A stretch of DNA of 64,000 nucleotides. Source: Lethocerus indicus (Eukaryota > Arthropoda > Insecta > Hemiptera > Belostomatidae). Of this stretch, positions 26,936-40,603 are shown piece by piece. A model generated the notes under the pieces. It saw only the letters and a program-made list of their open reading frames with translations. It had not been told where the DNA came from and searched no databases. Location: contig JACDQD010000001.1 in assembly GCA_019843655.1 (NCBI GenBank), forward strand, positions 49,044,794 through 49,108,793, written 5' to 3'. A program made the translations under genes and the position numbers. Positions within the stretch are counted from its first letter, which is position 1, and each line of letters opens with the position of its first letter.

Positions 26936-26991
<56 letters not shown>
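26936..26991. repeat. (AT)n microsatellite
   Basis: Perfect AT run of 56 bp. Confidence 0.98.
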
Positions 26992-26995
<4 letters not shown>

Positions 26996-29900
26996 TTAAT
27001 TTGATTAAATTGTATTTCGATTCTACTGTTTTCCGATACGCGATGTTTTCCCGTAGGAGGTATTTCTTATGTTTCCGGTGGTTACACTACCGTGAAGAGT
27101 TTTCCGCACAATACGCGATGTTCTGAAATCACTGTGTAAGAAGACGCGCTTTGCTCAATAAAAACGGTTTTCCCTCCTCTGAACTGGCCGTAGTTAAACC
27201 TGCGCTAGGGTACGCAGGCAGTCAAAATAGGATACAAAGATTTTACGCGTATTCCAGCCACTACTGAAAGTAATAAGCGGCGGGGCCAGCATCATAGTTG
27301 TCCGAAATGTTAAACGGACAAAGCCGGAAAAAATACTCTTTCGATACGAAATACTCGATGAGTTCACAATTATTTATACAGTTATAAACGGCAGTTCGGG
27401 TAAGGTCGGGACAGAGGTATAGGCGCGCAGGAGAGTTTTGAAGGTAATTATTTTGTTATCGAGTGCTGCGAGTACGCACCCTCGCAACCTCACATAGTTT
27501 ATGCGGATTAGCGCCAACAGAAAAGGAGTAGGAGTAACCGATACGCGTAGACAAAATCTAAGGCCCTCCATGCATAATTTGTCATCTCCCGTATACTTTT
27601 ACTAGGGAACACTTAAAAACGGTCGTCGTTGTAAAAAAAGTAATGAACAAAATAAATAAATGCACCGGTAAAGCTCGCATTATAAAATACACGGATAAAA
27701 TAAGAACAGGCAGGCGTGGCGGGGAGAAAGGATAAAAATATAAAGGGGTCGATTATAATTTTAGGTCGGATCGGATCGACTGGGCGAGCGGTAGGCCGTA
27801 ATCGACGTATCGTCGGATAGCTAGAGAGTGTAACTATGATAACGTCTCCTGATTTGGGTGGATTGAATTAGAATGAATTAGAGTGTGGTGGGTGGTGGGG
27901 GCGTGGGTGTTGGGTGGGGTGGTTCGGAGGCAGAAAGTTAGGCGGGGGGCGGTCCGGGGGCGGCCGATCAATGGCAGGGGGCGGCACGACCTAGGTGATT
28001 TCAACAGCCACACCACACCGCACGCCATATTCTACCACCCACCCACCAACCATTATACGCTTAAATAAATATTAACCCTACACCCTATATTCGATACCCT
28101 AAATAACCACCCAAAAAAATTAGTCCGTCCTTTCCCATTTTTTTTCTCGTTAGAAAAGCCACCGTTAAGGGTCGAAACAAATTAATTTTATTGTAGTTAC
28201 TTATTACGGCATTTATTCGGGACTTTAGAGGTTTTTCGCCATTACTAGGGATTGCGAATTTGGGACAGATACAGTTATTATGAAACTATCCGCCGCTTAT
28301 TTACCGACCTGTTTAATAATACGAAATTTAATCTGTAATTATTAGGTTCGATAAATTATTATAAGTTATTAGAAGAAAATGCGGGGACCTTATTAACCTC
28401 CATTATTAAGCGAATGGAATTTTTTCTTATTCGTTAAATCGTGTTCCGTGTAATCGGCAATTATAAGTCCAAACTATATCTTCAGTTTCTAGTATTCTGT
28501 AAAAGATTAATTTCGTTTTGTTACGATAAGGCTCGTATTGTACAATTTCACGGCTTGTCGGAGTCTTTTAATTGGTAGCTTGTCCCGCTCCCGCTCGAGA
28601 GTAAGAGTTCACGATGGATTCATGTCGGATAATAAATAGATAAATCCGGTAACTTAACCTAGCCTTAGCACTTGTATTGATCCGTTCAACGTGTCGTGTT
28701 TGGTGGTAGACATTTTATTAGCTGGCTTTTGTGTACTGGATACCGAACGAACGAACGGAACGCTAAGATTCGGGAACGGAGCGAGGTTTCAGAATTCTAA
28801 CGACGATTTTTAATTTGTCCGAAGTCTCCGCTTTGACGGGACCGCAGAGTCCCATACAGGCACCAGCCGGGCACTCCTTCCCGGGGATCGATACCAATTA
28901 ACACCCGAGGCCGACGGTCTGGCCTTTTTTACCGACACACATTAACCGGTCCTTTAATAATAAGTAACGTGGCCGACTAGGCGAAGAAGAATAAAAAACC
29001 TAAGTTGTTCACAATAGAGCATACGGCTGTTATCCATTCGGCATTCGATAGGTAAAATTTTAAAAACGTATAACTGTAATCGTCATTGTAATATCTCGTA
29101 TATTTACTGCTTCACAGTATTGAGCGCGGCGCAATTGTGGCTCTGGTGAGATCACCTTAATTCCTTTAGCGACGGTATTTTTTTAAATAAATATAAGATA
29201 TTCATAAAGTATTTTAAGTTTATGTACACGATTTTTTAAATATTCGGTTACTTCTAACGCCAATAGACTATCGGTTCGATCGGGATGAAGCGGAATTACG
29301 GGCGTGTGCTCCCTGCTGTAGTTATTGTTATGGTTAACGGAGTAGAAGTGGGGTCTACCCAGGGGGGCTACCTCTTTTCTCCACGCTCGGAACACACACG
29401 TATGTAAACTACATCCGGATGATACTATTGGCATCAATATAATGTCTCCGAAAAAAAAAAAATATATATATATATCCTAATGGTCCTTTAGACGTTACTA
29501 AGGGTTAGAATAAAACTTTAGAATAACAGTTGAAAGAAATCCAAGTAGGAGGAGGTAGAATTTAAAAAAGAAACCACGGGCATATCTGTACAGATTAATT
29601 GATATACGCGATAGCCGTGTCCTCCGTCATTTTCTTTATTAACTTTTCGATTGTGATGTTTTTATAAAAATATAAGCGACATCGGTGTTCGAGCAACTGG
29701 TGCTGAGTAGAGAATAACGGAGGAGAAACTCTCTTATTATTAGGTTATGCTTCATAGTATTTTTGACTTTTGAATTTTGTTCATGTTCGATGGTCCTGTG
29801 GGTTAGCCACAGTTCCAGTCCGCATCGGACATCGACAAAGAGTAAATTGGTCCGTAAAGATGAATTTTTTTTTCTTTCGTAAATTTAGTCCTTATTATCG

Positions 29901-31190
29901 ACACAATTTCAGTAATATTAAATAGTATTAGACGTGTAGAGTAGCCGGGTTATATAAGCGATGGAGTATCGGACACGGTTTCGGTAGCATTAAATAGCTA
30001 CTCGGTTCGAAATATAGAAACCTCAGAAATGTTATTATTACTTTAGGTACGAAAGTATTATTCTACTACTATAATTTCTACTTCAAATCGAAACGAAAGG
30101 TTTATTTATTCGTATCGTCGGGGTCGGTAGCGGGAGTGCAAAATAAAGTTAATTAATTTTCGGGGGAAAAGTGAAGGCGGTATTAAGGCGCGGCTTTTTA
30201 ATTTAGTGGAGCGTTGAAAAAGGAGCCGAGAAGAGGGTAAGGGACAAGTGTATGGCGAGGTGGCTGGCTGATAAATGGAGACTAGGCAAAGTTGGCCGAC
30301 GGGACAAAAACTGGCCGCCCGGACCGCTTTCCTTTCTCCCACAAATTGTTATCCGGCCGGGTTAGTTGATTAAGGTAGCCGCCCCCGGCCCACCGAAGCC
30401 CTCTCTTCAATTACCTCCTCTTGGAGGGGGATTGGCGCCGCCTCCGCTTGTTATTTATTGAGGCCCACTTACGCGGCTACACCTGCTCCCACTATCGATC
30501 CCCCACACACCCCCTCAGAGCCGCCCCTATTTTTGCTTCCTACATTCCCCCACCCCCGGTGCCATTCTCCTCCTGTATTCGGATAATACCGAGTGCCTCT
30601 TTTTTAAATTTATAATTATAATGATATCCGAGTTGACGAAAGTAGTATGAAACACCGGTCGGCCCCTCATAAGGATATGTAAATAGCACGACAAAATGGG
30701 AAGGGGGATCGGGGTTTGCGGGGATTTCTAGGCTCTAAAGCCGAACGCTCTCAATGCACCGTCTCTAATGGAACCAGGTTGATTAAGAGACCATTTAATA
30801 ACGGTCCGACAGAAGCCTCAATCCAGACCGCAAATCCCCCCCAATTTCGATACCTGCCGCGCCCTTCAAACGCTTTTGACTGCCGACACATTTTTCAAAG
30901 CTTCGTTATGAATTTTCGACAACGCGTAAAAACCATCTTTACCGAATCGATAAGCGTGAAAAATTCATACCCATAATCCAGCCTAACGGATCCAGAAAAG
31001 CGGAAATATAGTACGCGGAGTTTTCGCATATTTAAAATTAATTCCGGGTAAAGGTCAACGACAGAATGGCTTCAGTACGTACGTATATATAAGATGCTAA
31101 CGTTACTCCCCTTTCCCCGCGATTTTACCTAAAACTACATTCGGAGTTTCGGCTCTCGGTTAGCGATAGTTTCGAGAAGGGCTACGATCG

Positions 31191-31192
<2 letters not shown>
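26992..31192. other. Long noncoding stretch, no gene recognised
   Basis: About 4.2 kb with no gene, element or RNA recognised. A small (AT)n run follows an A run near 29,449-29,475, and a G-rich strand with repeated GGTGGG-type words lies at 27,885-27,930. Confidence 0.55.

Positions 31193-31254
<62 letters not shown>
31193..31254. repeat. (TA)n microsatellite
   Basis: Perfect TA run of 62 bp. Confidence 0.98.
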
Positions 31255-31259
<5 letters not shown>

Positions 31260-34098
31260 CGGCAACCGGTCTAGTTTTTTAGCTCGTTTTCTGGTCTGGG
31301 TGGCGTGGGCGTCCGGTGAATACTAGCGATTGAGAACAAAATGTCTTCTTCGTGGTCCCATTCTCGTGGTCGGGGTTTGCGTTTTGGGCGTCTGGATATT
31401 CGGATGGAAGCGGTCGGTACCGTCCTTAAAGTTGGAGATGACGCTGAAAGTAGGTAGGGTTTGTGGTTGGGGCGGAGAGGAAACGTTAAGGCGCGAACAA
31501 ATTAGCGGTGCGTACAGGCCCAGACGGGGCTCAGTAATTTGTTTGTGTCACCCTCCGAAACGACCGCCGGAAACCTTTTGACATAGCCCGCCGCCCGACT
31601 ATTTCCTTCGGTCCCGACTACTCTATTCCTGCCGATCCCTGTTAATGTTATACGTATTAGCTCGACGATACGCGTGGAACATCCCCAATATTTTACGCGT
31701 AAATTATGAATTGACGTAATCGGACTTTGTCCAACTCCTAATTATAAACATTACGAAATTTTAAAAATGTAAACAAAAAATTTAAAACGACCTTTAGAGG
31801 TTTCTTACCTTTAAATGAATAATACCCTACCGAAAATTATAACCCGATAATGTATCCGATGTAATATCGGTGCCGACGATTCGTCCAGCCTACTCGAAAT
31901 AGGAAGGAAGCCGTAAAATTAACGGATCGACGCAGTCAAAACAAAACGGCCGTTATAGAATAGCTGGATGATAGCTGGCCGGTGGGGGCGTTATTATTTC
32001 AGTTTTTTATAACGACGAAAAAACTCCGGGAGGGAGGAAAAATGTTCATTAAGGGGAATTTCGCCTTTTTCCTTCCCCTCCATTCCTCTTCTTTTTGTTT
32101 TCCGAAAAGTAATTATTTCCTTATCGCTTCTGGAGGACAACGGCCCGACTGGACAATGGGGCCCCTTGTTCAAATTGAAACGTTTACTTCAGATTTATAC
32201 TCTCCAGTCATTCATTATTGAGCGCCATAATCTCCCCTCCCACTCACTCTCTTGCTCTCGCACGATAACGATCGAATTATCTATAATTTATAATAACACG
32301 TGAGAAATATTTAGCAAGTAAGTACTTCTAAAATTATATAATTCGGTTTATATCGTGCAATAAAAATTTGCAAAAAACTGAAAAGTTGACGGCCGACCAC
32401 TGGGAGTTGATCGCACCTCATTCAGAACGTACATCCGTCGTGGTCGTGCATTGTTATATTGTATCTCCAGTTTATCGGGAGGCGGTTCATGGAAGGAACG
32501 ACGGGACCGAATTATAGAGTTATTTCACATAGGTTGGTAGTAAATGGATTGAACGCTGCCGGCATTCGAACCCAATTCTAAGCCCCTACCGAGCGACAGC
32601 GGCCACCCACTTTTTGATACGTAAAAAGCGTTTATTTTACATCCCGCCCTTTCTTTATACCCTGGTATTTATTTCGAACGATTCCATCTTTTATTCTTAC
32701 ACATCGACATGCACTGTCTATTTTACATTCATAGTGTTTTGTATTTACCCGCAATTTATTCGTAACATAAAACAACCCAGCCAATTCGGAAATGAATTTT
32801 ATATGCGGCAATCTCGGGATTTATTCACTATCCGCAAGGAGTTTCCCTATTGCCGTGGATCGTAATAAATGTTGCTATAAAAAAATACGAATAATTATTT
32901 ATCTTTAATATTGCAATTGAGTAGACTATCTCGTCGTTATAGGGTTAGACGATATTCGAACGTCCAATTATCATTTTTGATTTCGGATTCCACTAATGGA
33001 AATTCATAGCCAGATTAATTAATTCGTTTGCTGTTAGAAATTCGATTGACCCGAGAAGTGTATTTAAATTTCATCACTCGAATAGTAAACATTGCGACAA
33101 GACTTCCGATTAGAATTTAAATCCTCACAACTTAGCCAAAGCAATCTGACATTATAATCGAGTTGTAAACGCCTCGTTAATAATATACCTTTAAAGGAGT
33201 ATTAATACGTATTTAGATGAGATGAATACGTTTACACCATTAATGGTTTACTTTATTCGATACTAGCCTAAACCGCGCGAGAGCGTTATATTTACACAAA
33301 CATATTTGAGGAAAAGGATTATTTATACAACACCGTTTATTACCTTATAATCGTATATTAATAAAGCCAATTTAAAACCCCAACAAGGATTGTTCGTGCT
33401 TATCGCCGGGTAAAAAAATTAAAGTCGCCGCCAAGAAATAAACAGAGAATAAGTGTTCTAAAAGTATTATTCTCCCAGAGGCCAAACTAAAAGAGGAAAC
33501 TGCGAGCTGAATGGGGACAGAGTTAAAACACACAATTTAAAGACTGACGGGGTCCCATTAGGGACTGTAAAAATTTGTGTCCAAGTTTAAAGGGGAACCC
33601 CGATATAAAACTTGCTCCCTCCCCCTGAGGCTATCTTGTTATAATGAGTTAAACGATTTTTAATTCCGGGTCTTTTCCCCGATACTTCGCTCCAAGGCTG
33701 TAGGGCATTCCAACTTTATAATTCGACATTATATCCCCCCAACTTCCCCCTTCGGCTCCCCTCAATCGGAGAGATATATATTCGGGCCAGGGAGCAAAAT
33801 TATCGAAGGCAGAATTAATTCCCAGGCCGCCCGACACAGGCAAAAACACCCCCCGCAACCGTCCACGAGACGGGGCGCCACGAATAGAGTTTCGTATAAA
33901 CAATATTATCCATATTACTCCTTTATAAAATATTACTAAGGTCAATGTAAATTTGCCTCTGGGCTAGTCCGCTGTCGCCCTTTTTCACCGACATTTTACC
34001 TACGTGTGGGCTGCCCCGGCTCACTAACGCATTCGCGTACTTTATTATATTATCTCCAAACAAAAAAGTGTTTTTAAATTCTCGTTTGTAAGCGATTG
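31255..34098. other. Noncoding stretch, no gene recognised
   Basis: No protein gene recognised; the SINE-like head at 32,545-32,605 is the only suggestive item. Open frames are below 100 codons and unfamiliar. Confidence 0.5.
32545..32605 (-). repeat. Possible tRNA-derived SINE head (B-box-like)
   Basis: On the minus strand GGGTTCGAATGCCGGC (complement of 32,558-32,573) resembles a pol III B box. About 34 bp upstream of it lies TGGCCGCTGTCGCTCGG, a poor A-box match. The B-box core is shared with the plus-strand site at 13,776-13,788. No intact tRNA fold is possible, so a SINE relic is the best guess. Confidence 0.3.
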
Positions 34099-34118
34099 CT
34101 TGCTTTTCGAAAAGCAAG
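34099..34118. other. 20 bp perfect palindrome
   Basis: CTTGCTTTTCGAAAAGCAAG is its own reverse complement, with no spacer. It could bind a dimeric protein or be the centre of an inverted junction. Confidence 0.7.
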
Positions 34119-37100
34119 TTAATTCAATTTTGACAAGAAAGTCGGGAGTTTCGATTATTTATTAAATAAAATTGCCGACAACACGAGAGGTATAGATATA
34201 TCGCCGCTTTTCCGACTCGGAAATGAAGAAAAAATACTATTAACGTAAAGTTAATAGAGATAGTTTTGATTTGAGACGCCGGAAGGCCAGATAAGGTTTG
34301 GCCACCACTGTTCTATCCCCTCGCCGAATATCCTATACTAATCCAGACTACCCAGTCTCCGTACACATAAAACATAATTTATTCCAGAATCAGGGAAGGC
34401 GGCAATAATGCAGAATCAGGGAACAACGAAAGAGCGGCTCTTCCTGTATTCGCAACAATCGTCCCCTTTTTTTGAATCGGTCCTTCCTTTTCGTTACAAT
34501 CGCATCGGCCTATCTAACATATCCGAACTGATCGGGCCTAGATAAATTTCAGCTGAGAAAATAAAGGCGGGTCTAAATGATACGTTAAAAGGGTTGGATT
34601 CTATACCGTCGAATGGTCTGGAAAAATAAATATTGCCCGACTAAATAGGAGCGGAGCGTTGTTGAATTACAGCCCGGGCCGGCGGCACGTTTATCAACGG
34701 GACACGGAACAATTGAATAACAAAGTCACAATTTTCAGTTTCATTTGTTTAACCTCTGATAAAACGATAAGATAGGCGTCCACCGTGTCTTTTTTCTCTG
34801 TTATTTTCTCTCCTCCCCTTTTGTTTACCTTTATCTCTTATAACGATTACGGGAGATACGATACGGCGGAGATTTATTTGCAGACGGACGCCGAACAAAT
34901 AGACTATGAAGAAAAAAAAAAATTAAACCGCAGCGCAGTCGGCCCCGAGATACGGTGCCGATTCTATAACTTTTTTTCGCTGAATCGCGAATATACGTAA
35001 ACCGGTTACAAATAGGGAATGCGGTGAATTAGCGGCTAAGAGAGAGGAGCACCTTCCGCACCGGAAACTTCCTAATAATAATCCCGCTCGAAATAGGAGC
35101 CCCCCGACGGGAAACATCTGTTCGGAGGCCCGCCAAACGGATTTGTTTTCATAATTTGTTGTGTTTGTCCCGACTCCGATGTTTGTGTTGTCCCTTAACA
35201 CTCCTCCGGCTCCTTAGTACCCAATTTAAACGCTCGACAAACAGGCCGCCTTGTCGATATATTTTCTTTCCGGCGGTAGGATGACGAGGGGGAAGGGAGT
35301 TAAAGGAAAACATGTGAATGGCCCGTATTCTGGAACCGATATCGGTGGCCGCACGAGATCTACAATATATCATTGACTGGCCGTATTTTCCATATCTTGT
35401 TATGTAAAGACGAGTTAAACGATGAGATTTTATCTTAGAAATTCCGACCGGATTCCCGCATTGCTGTCAAATTTTCTACGTCATTGCTTGGACATTTAGT
35501 ACCGTTATTATTGTGTAATCGCTATAAAATGTACATTTCCGTACGATTAATTGATCACAGCCCGAATGCAGTTTGGTATACAGATGGTTTCGCGTTATCG
35601 TACGGCTGAACCCCCCGGGTTACGCTAATTTTGTTTAGCTCGCTCGGTAATTATTTATCTGCTTGGGGTCCCCGAGAACATCACGTCAGTATCACACCCT
35701 TCGTGCTCACGCACGCGCGATACGGATAATAATGAACTTAAAGAAACTAAACTGTATTTTTCGCGATTCGCTCGGAAACGGGAGGGCAGAAACTTCGCTC
35801 GGGGGTGAAACCGACGGTGAGAATGAGGCCCCGGAAGGAGAGGAGCAAATCAGATTTTAGGTTAAAGGACCAGTCGTCAGATAAAATTGAGTGCTAAACG
35901 ACGAATGCCACCCGGAAAACGGAATGAACTAAAAATACGATTTTCCCTAAAAATCTCGGTAACCTAATAATAAGACGGTTTAAGCGTATAACTGCACATA
36001 CGGATTACCGTAAAATTCGTTTCTCGTCCCCGTTCTACTCCCGACAACTCTAAATATAGTACGTTAGCCCACTATCCAGCATTTAAGAGTGATATTTTGT
36101 ATACGGGAAAGCTACGACATAGCGATTTCTAACCGCCGTCGGAGGGCTCTCGAGGGGTACTCGGGTACAGGTCACCGACCCCGCCTCTCTACATACATAC
36201 TCGACCAGCTAGGGCTAGACACCTGTCGCGGCTGCCCTCTCTAACATAACTATGGCGGCTACCAAACGCGGTAGCCCTTCTTACTCCTCAGACGTGCGCT
36301 TTCCAGACGCTCAGAAATCGGGACTGGCGAATAGCCGTAGTTCGGTGAATTAAGTTTCGGAACGAATAAAAAGTGTTTCTTTAACGGATAAAATACAGGA
36401 GGATTTCGGAGAATTAGTGTCTGTTAGAGAGCCTCGGGACGACGACACGAACAACGGTGGCATGCGCAGGCCGATGGCACCTCGCCCGACACTCACCTAT
36501 TTGTTCTCACGTCGGTGTTTTATCACGATAAAACGCCTCCCGGAAATAGGAAATTTGTGGACGGACATTTCGGTTTAAAAGTCTTCCGGTAGAAAAAAAA
36601 ACCCGGCGAACAAAAGAATAAAAAAATAACGGAGAGCGTTAGTTAGCCGGCACGTGTCGAAACCCGGCGGCCGCCTACCGCACAGCCCTTATCACCACCT
36701 CCTTTTTCTTTCCTCTCGAAACTATTATCATAATCTCTGCACACTCGGAGTCATCCAAATATTAACATTAGCAGTATACTCTTTTACTTGTGCACGGTCC
36801 GGCCGTAAATATGCCCTGGGTGGGCCACGAAAATAAGGTTGAGACGGCGGGGTAATCTGAAAACAAACAGGAGTACGTCTCGCCCGCCCTAATCGCTACG
36901 ATTTATGCCTCCCTACCGCCAAAATTATACCCCACTCCATCGACACCGTTCGCCCAGTCTCCGCATCAAAAACAACATCCCTGTATCCTTCGGGAAAGTG
37001 TTTACATAAAATACCGACATTATATTTTTACAACTGTTCCGTCTCATTCCCGATTACCGTGTACTCAACAACATCGTGCACAATACATGAATATTCGGGC

Positions 37101-39329
37101 TAAGGCTAAATAAATGTAGAAAAAATGTACATAAATGTAGAAAGGCAGTGGGCCGGAATGCGTGTATCGTCTACGATGTATTACGTATATAGAAAAAAGT
37201 ATTTGTATCGGTTGTTTGGTATAGCTCATCAGTTAAAGCGAGATGACGTCCTGTCGCGACGGGTCGAGTGCCGGTGGCGGAGGTAAGATCCGATAAAAAG
37301 GGGTCTGCTATGGGTTTGGAAAGTGAAGGCAGACACTCCGGCCCGAAAGATGACAACAATCTGAACAAATAATCTGCTAATTTGGCGGTGTGAAGAAAGT
37401 TGGTGAAGGAGCGAGGCGAGTAACGACACAGGCTAATAACTGTGTGACCGGGTCGGCCAGTCATCCCGGCCAGGAATAATACAACCCTATTTTCTGGGGG
37501 CAATACAACTGAGTTTTCTTATCGGGCCGTGAAAACAGTCGGCCGCCAAATAGACGTTACTAATTTCACCAACGATTATCGAACGTATCGTACAAAAACG
37601 ATCGGTTATCGGGACGGGTCTTCACCGAGTCCCAGATTGACATTCGCCTAACCGGAACGAGAGGACATACCGCATGTCCGATGGACGAGTGAAGGAGTAC
37701 TAAAATTAAAATATAAATATAAAAAATAAAAAAAAAAACAGTCACGATACTCGACTTCGGACAAATACAACGGGTGGATTATTACCCTCACTTAATAATA
37801 ATACTCCGAGCGAGTAAGTATTTTTCTAATCGTTTTTAAATTAGCGCTTATTGTTTAATTCGATATTACTTAAATATAGTCGGTCGCGAATAATAAATTA
37901 TATGTAAAATAATTTATAGTTATATATACACTAATCATCAAAGTGTACACACCGTTAATTTCGTTTTGAAATATTTATAATTACGAGCGAATTTGCGATC
38001 GAATGAAAAGGTGTACGCCACAGGGGATCGAACGGGCCATTCAGCGCTGGTCTTTCCTACCTTTTTTATCTTTTTTATTTGTCACACAATCGACCTCTTT
38101 CCGACCCACGAAAATTCGGTTATGTCCTTATTTCTTTTGATTTTCAGCAATATACGAGAGCAGGCCATGCATAACATTGGAACTTCTCAAAACATCAGTT
38201 TGAATGATCGGAAAAACAAACCCGAGAAATCACACCTGCACGTTATAGGTAACGGTGCTCACTAGGCAAAAGGTCGAGTAGGTCACTAGCGACAGTGTTG
38301 TACAACATTGCTTTCGGGCACTTACATTAGGACGTTCACCGGTGAATACCTACACGTTATTTAGGGGTTCGAGTACTTCGGTTCCCTCAGTTTAGTGGGG
38401 GGAGCCTACACAGTAGCTCCTGTGTTCCTGTGCCGAATCGAAAGGTATAACAATTGACAATGTCCGACGGCTTTCACAATACCGTAGCGTAAATATCCTC
38501 CAGATTATCGCGTTCCGACGTCTCGTCGATTTTGTTTACTGTCGGAAAGACGATCAAATCAACGCAACCCGTGCGACATCGTCATAGCCAGTAGTTGGCT
38601 GGTCTGCAAGAATTTTGAATACTACGGTTCTCGTCATATATCTCCGTTCTACGGCTCGCTCTTTTACTAGACCCGTTTGGGTAGAACTTTTCCCGCTGGT
38701 TCGGGATCTCGAGCGGAGACGGAAGATTCCGAAACCTCGTCAGTACGGACACGATACCATACCGTCTACGCGGCATACGACGGAAAGCCAGCGAAAATAG
38801 GGAATGGATAAAACTATCGCACTAAAAGAAAAAAATGAATTCCCCTTCGCGTTACGAAGAATATACCTAAGTGTTAAATCTATCGCGGGTTCCTACCTCT
38901 AAGCGCATACCTACCCGTATGTCGGGTATAAGAGGGGCGAGTAACGAGGATGCGAGGGAAAGAGGACGGAATAAAGTCGTTTTACAATCGTCGTCACTCC
39001 ATACTCACAAGGCAGCTCTGCGGTAACGATAATAACGAAAATAATTCAAATATTATATAGCGGTAAGTCAGATAACTTTAAACAGAAAGAAATCGAAAGT
39101 TCTCCAAACCAGTGCCGTCGAGCGGAGAGGAGACCTAATGGACCGGCATCCCACCGACATCTTACATTTCGAGCGACTCAAGGACGAAGACAATACGGAG
39201 TCCTATTGGAAACTGACGGAGACGAAGAAACGAGGTTATAGACGACTACGAGAGCCATCCGGGGCATGGAGTCGGCGAGTGACTACCGTCCGAGAGTCGC
39301 GTCTCTGTCTCAATCTTTAAAACTAGAGA
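34119..39329. other. Noncoding upstream flank of the FoxD gene
   Basis: No gene recognised in about 5 kb. It includes a perfect 8 bp stem (CTATTAAC/GTTAATAG, 34,237-34,257), a duplicated CAGAATCAGGGAA (near 34,384 and 34,410), and open frames up to 110 codons (37,171-37,503, minus) without family resemblance. Being next to a developmental regulator, it may hold enhancers, but none can be pointed to. Confidence 0.5.
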
Positions 39330-39697
39330 GTCAGCGCTCGGAAGGAAACCGACCGGGCGGGGGGAAAGGGAAAGGGTGGGTGGGAAAGAGGGGGGGGGGG
39401 CGGTCGAAGGAGAGCGAGACCCGACGTGGGCTAAGTCGACCCCGGCAGCCTTCCAGAAAGTTATCCTTAAATTCTAGTAAAATTAATTCGGGTTACGGGG
39501 GATATTAAAAAGGGCGTCGGAGTCAAAAGGGCGGGATGACGGGAAGGGAAGGATTTGGTCGTTGGTAAGGTGTAGTGGGGGGATTGGGTGGGCGGTCCCC
39601 GGGGCGGCGGCAGCCAATGGGCGGCCGGCCGGTGGAGGGGTAAGCGCCACCCGGGAGGGGGGCCGGCCAGCCGGCACGCCGGGCTCAGTATCCTCCT
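39330..39697 (+). promoter_or_regulatory. GC/CpG-rich upstream region of FoxD (promoter and 5' UTR)
   Basis: Composition shifts here to G- and CpG-rich sequence that runs into the FoxD coding region. The arthropod initiator word TCAGT occurs at 39,685-39,689, but only 9 bp before the first ATG, so it is an unlikely start site. A TATA-like GATATTAAAAAGG lies around 39,500. The 5' end of the transcript cannot be fixed from sequence alone. A 60-codon open frame at 39,138-39,320 could be an upstream ORF if the 5' UTR is long. Confidence 0.45.
39355..39402 (+). promoter_or_regulatory. Strong G-quadruplex motif upstream of FoxD
   Basis: Six or more runs of three or more G, separated by one to four bases (GGG-C-GGGGGG-AAA-GGG-AAA-GGG-T-GGG-T-GGG, then a run of ten G), fit the G3+N1-7 quadruplex rule. 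It lies about 300 bp upstream of the FoxD start codon on the coding strand, in the probable promoter or 5' UTR. Confidence 0.8.
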
Positions 39698-40603
39698 ATG
39701 TGCCCGGCCATGGAGTACCTACCCCGTCGCTCGACCGATTCGCCGCTCGACCTCAGAGATCGGCAGGATTCCGACCGCGAGGTGAACGTGGATTCGGACG
39801 ACGACGCGGGGCCCCCGCCCGCCCCACAGTTCTCCGGCTACGGACACCATCCCGACAAGGCCCACCACGAGTCCGAAGAGAAAAAGTCCTCCCTGGTCAA
39901 GCCCCCCTACTCGTACATCGCCCTCATAACGATGGCCATTCTCCAATCGCCGCACAAGAAACTCACTCTGAGCGGGATCTGCGAGTTCATCATGGCCAGG
40001 TTCCCCTATTACAGGGAGAAGTTCCCCGCCTGGCAGAACTCGATACGCCACAACCTGTCGCTCAACGACTGCTTCATCAAGATCCCCAGGGAACCGGGTA
40101 ACCCCGGCAAGGGAAACTACTGGACGCTGGACCCGATGGCGGAGGACATGTTCGACAACGGGAGCTTCCTGCGGCGTAGGAAGAGGTACAAGAGGCAGCC
40201 ACCGGAGTTGCTGATGAGGGACCAGAGCCAGGTGGCAGCGGCGGCGGCGGCGATGGCGTTCCTCGGAGACCCGTACAGGAGCGGGCTGGGCCCCCCCGGC
40301 GTCCACTACCCCTACTTGTCGGGGGTGCCGCCGCCGCCACCGACTCCGGTGGCGTTGCTACCGCCGGCCGAGTTGGCCAGGCTGTCGCTGGGTCTGCTGG
40401 GGCCGCCTCTGCCCTGCAAGCCGGTGCCCCTAGCCGCCGCCCCCCGGCCATCACCCACAGCCGCCTCGTCCTCTGCTCCCGCCGCCTCCAGGCCCCCCTT
40501 CTCCATCGAGTCGCTCATAGGCCGCTCCGAGAGTCCTCCTCCCCGCGTCACCGCCGGATTTGACTCCGCGTTCACTCCGCTCCAGGCGGCTTGGGCCAGG
40601 TGA
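39698..40603 (+). CDS. FoxD: Forkhead box D transcription factor (FoxD, fd59A type)
   Basis: A 301-codon open frame encoding a nuclear winged-helix DNA-binding protein. Residues 1-65 are acidic and polar (EVNVDSDDD near 28-36). Residues 66-166 form a complete forkhead domain: [19 protein letters not shown], recognition helix NSIRHNLSL (114-122), GNYWTLDP and [15 protein letters not shown], all diagnostic of class D. An alanine run follows (180-185), then a Pro/Leu-rich region and FSIESLIG (268-275), the FoxD eh1-like motif that in relatives recruits Groucho-type co-repressors. Translation probably starts at Met5 (39,710, GCCATGG context) rather than Met1 (poor context). There is no intron within the frame. 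Coding sequence is far more GC-rich than its flanks. The stop overlaps a perfect splice donor (CAG|GTGAGA), so a longer spliced isoform is possible. In Drosophila the orthologue acts in the nervous system. FoxD identity is secure; the exact C-terminus is not. Confidence 0.95.
   Translation: MCPAMEYLPRRSTDSPLDLRDRQDSDREVNVDSDDDAGPPPAPQFSGYGHHPDKAHHESEEKKSSLVKPPYSYIALITMAILQSPHKKLTLSGICEFIMARFPYYREKFPAWQNSIRHNLSLNDCFIKIPREPGNPGKGNYWTLDPMAEDMFDNGSFLRRRKRYKRQPPELLMRDQSQVAAAAAAMAFLGDPYRSGLGPPGVHYPYLSGVPPPPPTPVALLPPAELARLSLGLLGPPLPCKPVPLAAAPRPSPTAASSSAPAASRPPFSIESLIGRSESPPPRVTAGFDSAFTPLQAAWAR

Noticed and set aside
37171..37503. 110-codon minus-strand open frame upstream of FoxD
   Set aside because: No recognisable domain or splice context, and its length is compatible with chance in CpG-rich sequence.
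39685..39689. TCAGT initiator as the FoxD transcription start
   Set aside because: It sits only 9 bp before the first ATG, leaving almost no 5' UTR; TCAGT is common by chance.
39562..40575. Other long frames over FoxD (179, 195, 125 and 87 codons)
   Set aside because: They are alternative-phase or antisense shadows of the GC-rich FoxD coding sequence and show no domain.
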